40,244 bases of DNA from Comamonadaceae bacterium (GTDB lineage: Bacteria > Pseudomonadota > Gammaproteobacteria > Burkholderiales > Burkholderiaceae_C). The position numbers were made by a program, and so were the translations under genes. Shown here one piece after another: positions 37,451-40,244 of the stretch (the first letter of the stretch is position 1; the number at the start of each line of letters is the position of its first letter). The stretch spans positions 1 to 40,244 of the forward strand of contig CANFXC010000020.1 of NCBI GenBank assembly GCA_947450765.1, read 5' to 3'. Under the pieces are notes generated by a model. The model saw nothing but the letters and a program-made list of their open reading frames with translations, was not told where the DNA came from and searched no databases.

Positions 37451-38317
37451 GTGAGCGTGTTGGGGGCCCATTACCTCCAACTGATTCGTTGGGACCGGCC
37501 TGCCGGTTGGCTGCTGCTGCTGTGGCCGACGCTGTCGGCGCTGTGGATTGCCTCGGGCGGCTTTCCCGGCTGGCACCTGCTGACGGTTTTCACCTTGGGC
37601 ACCTTCCTCATGCGCAGTGCGGGCTGTTGCCTGAATGACGTGGCCGACCGTGATTTTGACCGCCATGTGAAGCGCACCGCGAACCGGCCTGTCACCAGCG
37701 GTGCGGTGTCTGTGAAAGCTGCTTTGCTGCTAGGCGCAGCGCTGGCGTTGGCCGCTTTTGGTCTGGTGTTAACCACCAACACCGCTGCGGTGTCTTGGTC
37801 ATTTGCGGCGCTGGCGGTGGCGCTGGTCTACCCGTACGCCAAGCGCCATGTGGCCATGCCGCAAGCGGTGCTGGGCGTTGCTTTCAGTTTTGGTATTCCC
37901 ATGGCTTTTGCCGCCGTGCAAGGGCACGTGCCGCTGTTGGCTTGGCTGCTGCTGCTCGGAAATTTGTTTTGGGTGCTGGCTTATGACACCGAATACGCCA
38001 TGGTGGACCGCGATGACGACCTGAAAATCGGCATGAAAACCTCGGCCATCACGCTGGGCCGTTTTGATGTCGCCGCCGTTATGCTGAGCTATTTCTTGTA
38101 TTTGCTCATCTGGACACTGGCGTTGGCATCACTGTCGGGGCTGGCGTTGAACGGGGCTTACGCTGTCGGTGTGGCGCTGGCTGTTGTGCAGGCTGTGTGG
38201 CACGGTTGCTTGATTCGTCACCGTGAACGCGCTGGCTGCTTCAAGGCGTTTCGCCTGAACCATTGGTTGGGATTCACCGTGTTTGTTGGCCTTGCCGTCA
38301 CTTACGCCTTGCCTTGA
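37451..38317 (+). CDS. ubiA: 4-hydroxybenzoate polyprenyltransferase
   Basis: UbiA attaches the polyprenyl chain to 4-hydroxybenzoate in ubiquinone synthesis, within the inner membrane. The product has 288 residues, about nine helices and the two Asp-rich prenyl-diphosphate motifs NDVADRDFD and [12 protein letters not shown]. The start is uncertain. GTG 37451 has GGGGG four to eight bases upstream; GTG 37457 also fits; GTG 37436 would overlap the dps stop (GTGA) and couple translation. The conserved part ([19 protein letters not shown]) starts soon after all three. A strong terminator follows. Confidence 0.96.
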   Translation: MSVLGAHYLQLIRWDRPAGWLLLLWPTLSALWIASGGFPGWHLLTVFTLGTFLMRSAGCCLNDVADRDFDRHVKRTANRPVTSGAVSVKAALLLGAALALAAFGLVLTTNTAAVSWSFAALAVALVYPYAKRHVAMPQAVLGVAFSFGIPMAFAAVQGHVPLLAWLLLLGNLFWVLAYDTEYAMVDRDDDLKIGMKTSAITLGRFDVAAVMLSYFLYLLIWTLALASLSGLALNGAYAVGVALAVVQAVWHGCLIRHRERAGCFKAFRLNHWLGFTVFVGLAVTYALP

Positions 38318-38333
38318 GTCGCTGCGAGCAGAC

Positions 38334-38366
38334 GTGAAAAAGCCCGCTTGAAGCGGGCTTTTTCAC
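38334..38366 (+). terminator. Rho-independent terminator after ubiA
   Basis: GTGAAAAAGCCCGCTT pairs perfectly with AAGCGGGCTTTTTCAC around a single G, giving a 16-bp stem with an A/T-rich foot. It lies between ubiA and the convergent small gene and could serve both. Confidence 0.9.
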
Positions 38367-38393
38367 GGGCCGGAGCCAGTCGTTGGCAGGCGC

Positions 38394-38633
38394 TTAGGCG
38401 GCTGGAGCAGTGGCTTTGGCTTTCGAAGCGCGCTTGCTCTTCTTCGCTTTTTTAGCTTTGGCGGTACCTTTGCTGGCAGCAGGCGCTGCTTTTTCAGCGG
38501 GCGCCGCGGCTGGTGCTGCAGCCGGTGCGGCTGTCACAGCGCCAGCGGTTTGAGCTGCCGCTGGAGTGGAAATCACAGCCAATGGCATGGCGAGGACAGC
38601 AGCGCTAGCAAGGATGGTCAGAAATTTTTTCAT
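38394..38633 (-). CDS. Small Ala/Lys-rich exported protein
   Basis: This 79-residue protein has a signal peptide (MKKFLTILASAAVLAMPLAV..., cut near AAA). Its mature part is almost entirely Ala, Pro and Lys, with an Ala-Pro stretch then KAKKAKKSKRASKAKA. It resembles acid-shock (Asr) and other Lys/Ala-rich periplasmic proteins by composition only; I assign no function. The ATG at 38633 follows a weak purine-rich site. The reading frame is likely real because of the signal peptide, but low complexity limits confidence. Confidence 0.65.
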   Translation of the reverse strand: MKKFLTILASAAVLAMPLAVISTPAAAQTAGAVTAAPAAAPAAAPAEKAAPAASKGTAKAKKAKKSKRASKAKATAPAA

Positions 38634-38779
38634 AGTGTTTCCAGTGGTTGAAGGTGAGTGAGTCTAGTTAAAACCTGAACATGGACCCAGTGCTTTGACG
38701 CCCCAGATACAACCTTTCAACGTGGCTAAGGGCTTGGTCGTTGACCTGGTTTCAATGAATTGCGTTTTTGTGGCAATTA

Positions 38780-38803
38780 AAAAGATATTGGCTAGACATA
38801 GCC
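38780..38803 (-). terminator. Possible terminator of proC
   Basis: On the minus strand GGCTA-tgtc-TAGCC (38790-38803) directly follows the proC stop and is followed by AATATCTTTTT. The stem is only five base pairs, so the call is modest. The rest of 38634-38803 shows no other feature I can support. Confidence 0.4.
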
Positions 38804-39634
38804 TTAGTCCGCACCAAATTCATCGCCGAGCTCGGCAGCGCGCTCACGGGCGGCTTGCATGGCTTGTTTGAATTGCTGTTTGACACCGCTGTGTTCCATG
38901 GCCGTCAGCGCTGCGTAGGTGGTGCCACCTTTGGAAGTAACGCGTTCGCGCAGCGTTTGCGGCGCGTCATTGGAGGCTTGGGCCAAGGCCGAGGCGCCGA
39001 CAAAGGTCGCTATGGCGAGTTGCCGGGCTTGGGCGGCGTCCAGACCCATCTCGGTGCCGGCTTCCAGCATGGCTTCGATGAAATAAAACACATACGCCGG
39101 GCCCGAGCCCGACAGTGCGGTGACGGCGTCGAGTTGTTCTTCGTGGTCTAGCCACAAGTGGGTGCCTGTGGTTTCGACGACTGATTCAATCACCTGCCGG
39201 TCGGTGTTCGTCACGGCCGGGCGGGCCAGCAAGGCGGTCATGCCCTGACCAATCAAAGCGGGCGTGTTGGGCATGGCGCGCACCACGCGCTCAGTGCCGA
39301 GCCAGCGTGCAATGCTGTCTGAGCGAATGCCGGCAGCCACGCTCAGGTGCAGCGCTGTTAGCGTGTGGGCACGAACTGGCGCTGTCGCCTGATTGAAAAC
39401 TTGCGGCTTGACAGCCCAAACCACTAAGTCGGCGTGCGCCAAGCTGGCGTCGGCGCTGGACAAAACTGTGACGCCGAACTGAGCCTTAAGCCGCTCAGCT
39501 TGCTCCGCAAAGGGTTCGACCACTTGAATCTGGCTGGGTGCCAGACCGCGCTTGAGCAGCCCACCCATGATGGCGCTCGCCATGTTGCCGCCGCCGATGA
39601 AGGCGATCTGTAATGCGCTGATGTTGCTGGCCAT
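38804..39634 (-). CDS. proC: Pyrroline-5-carboxylate reductase
   Basis: ProC reduces pyrroline-5-carboxylate to proline with NAD(P)H, the last step of proline synthesis. The 276-residue product has the Rossmann motif IAFIGGGNMASAIMGGLL near residue 10, VRAMPNTPALIGQGM, the ALSGSGPAYVFYF motif, and the C-terminal RVTSKGGTTYAAL. Length and start (MASNISALQIAFIGGG) fit the family. It is read alone on the minus strand. Confidence 0.96.
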   Translation of the reverse strand: MASNISALQIAFIGGGNMASAIMGGLLKRGLAPSQIQVVEPFAEQAERLKAQFGVTVLSSADASLAHADLVVWAVKPQVFNQATAPVRAHTLTALHLSVAAGIRSDSIARWLGTERVVRAMPNTPALIGQGMTALLARPAVTNTDRQVIESVVETTGTHLWLDHEEQLDAVTALSGSGPAYVFYFIEAMLEAGTEMGLDAAQARQLAIATFVGASALAQASNDAPQTLRERVTSKGGTTYAALTAMEHSGVKQQFKQAMQAARERAAELGDEFGAD

Positions 39635-39943
39635 GCGGGTGCGGTCCTCTGGGTGTCTGGTGAAGCGAGCTGCAAATTGTCGCTGAAGCCGGCATCGACC
39701 CGAAATTAGGCGAATTCATCACGCTATGTCGGGCCTACAGGGCGCTGCCTACTTGACAAGGCAGTATTCAAAGCGAGCAAACGGCACAGCGCATGATTGG
39801 GCGGAATGCCAAGGACCCTCGAATTGTCGCAAAAGAGAGACAATTAACCCCTCCAAAGAGCTGTAAGACAGAATTCATGAAAATATAAACGCTGGCGAAC
39901 AGCTTATTTTTCATTTGCTGTGAAGATTTTTGTCGGCTGTGTG

Positions 39944-39972
39944 TTGACGCAAGGTATTTATGCAGTCATAAT
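39944..39972 (+). promoter_or_regulatory. Strong sigma-70 promoter of the rplN operon
   Basis: TTGACG (39944-39949) and CATAAT (39967-39972) are separated by exactly 17 bases, a near-consensus pair. The implied start near 39979 gives a leader of about 150 bases before rplN. Between proC and this promoter (39635-39943) I see no gene; the stretch is A/T-richer and presumably carries the proC promoter. Confidence 0.75.
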
Positions 39973-40075
39973 CGTGGGCTTCGCTCCAAAAAGCGGAGAC
40001 TTCTGCCCAGCGGAAGCAGTGCGAGTGGTTCGTACTGTGGACGACGGGCCCAAGACTGACTGGCTGAATGGCTGC

Positions 40076-40091
40076 CTTGAGTTAACTCAAG
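40076..40091. promoter_or_regulatory. 16-bp perfect palindrome in the rplN leader
   Basis: CTTGAGTTAACTCAAG is perfectly self-complementary and lies 37 bases before rplN, inside the untranslated leader. It may be a protein-binding site on DNA or a small RNA hairpin near the ribosome binding region. I do not recognise its regulator. Confidence 0.5.
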
Positions 40092-40127
40092 CAACTGATC
40101 AACTGGTGCAAGTTGGGACTAATTTAA

Positions 40128-40244
40128 ATGATTCAAACGCAATCCAAACTCGACGTTGCTGACAACACGGGTGCTAAATCCGTGATGTGCATCAAAGTGC
40201 TGGGCGGCTCTAAGCGCCGTTACGCCAGCGTTGGTGATGTCATT
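40128..40244 (+). CDS. rplN: 50S ribosomal protein L14, 5' part only
   Basis: The window ends inside this gene. The first 39 residues ([20 protein letters not shown], then [19 protein letters not shown]) are unmistakable L14. L14 binds 23S rRNA and is universal. In E. coli rplN starts the spc operon after the S10 operon; here the gene before it is divergent proC rather than rpsQ, so the spc-type operon starts here with its own promoter. No strong ribosome binding site is visible just upstream (GGGACTAATTTAA). Confidence 0.97.
   Translation, partial: MIQTQSKLDVADNTGAKSVMCIKVLGGSKRRYASVGDVI

Noticed and set aside
39920..40162. 80-residue open frame upstream of and into rplN
   Set aside because: It spans the strong promoter, overlaps rplN in another frame, has no ribosome binding site and no recognisable domain.

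Overview
The window looks like a chromosomal segment from a betaproteobacterium of the Burkholderiales, most likely a Comamonadaceae relative such as Rhodoferax or Polaromonas. This is inferred from gene content and sequence style (OxyR with Dps beside it, DUF3717/DUF1289, TfpO-type pilin glycosylation, rplN opening its own operon), not from a database search. I see no rRNA, tRNA, CRISPR array, phage block or insertion sequence.

Layout. 1-1000: end of the TCA-cycle sucCD operon and a clear terminator. 1.1-7 kb: a TerC-family membrane protein, a type IV pilin with its putative O-oligosaccharyltransferase, a lipoprotein hydrolase, a DUF4337 protein and an exported Ppx/GppA-like protein. 7-10.7 kb: an MFS exporter and katG. 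10.8-13.1 kb: an outer-membrane porin-cytochrome fusion and a di-haem c4 lipoprotein, read divergently from katG behind a near-consensus FNR box. 13.1-16 kb: dctA, a broken moaC fragment, an A/T-richer exported orphan and intact moaC. 16-20 kb: a BepA-like protease, a YvlD-like membrane protein, an orphan, and a second TerC-family gene behind a yybP-ykoY (Mn2+) riboswitch. 20-22.3 kb: a DUF1289 protein, purB and a GST.

22.3-31.3 kb holds a tightly coupled minus-strand operon. It encodes a flavin oxidoreductase, DUF1365 protein, cyclopropane-fatty-acid-synthase-like methyltransferase, chalcone-isomerase-like protein, GPH-type MFS carrier, DUF3833 lipoprotein, SDR and NTF2-like protein. An exported glutathione peroxidase lies just upstream, and a divergent di-iron (acyl-ACP-desaturase/ferritin-like) protein follows. 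Together they suggest membrane-lipid modification tied to oxidative or photo-oxidative stress. 31.3-40.2 kb: a REP-type palindrome, tgt-queA (queuosine), recG, oxyR, dps, ubiA, a small Ala/Lys-rich exported protein, proC, and the start of rplN behind a strong promoter.

Two themes recur. One is peroxide and metal stress: katG, oxyR, dps, glutathione peroxidase, and Mn2+-controlled TerC. The other is redox chemistry at the cell surface under oxygen control: the FNR-box porin-cytochrome and its c4 partner. The most interesting candidate systems are that cyc2/cyc1-like pair, the lipid operon with its peroxidase and di-iron neighbours, and the exported ASKHA-fold protein.
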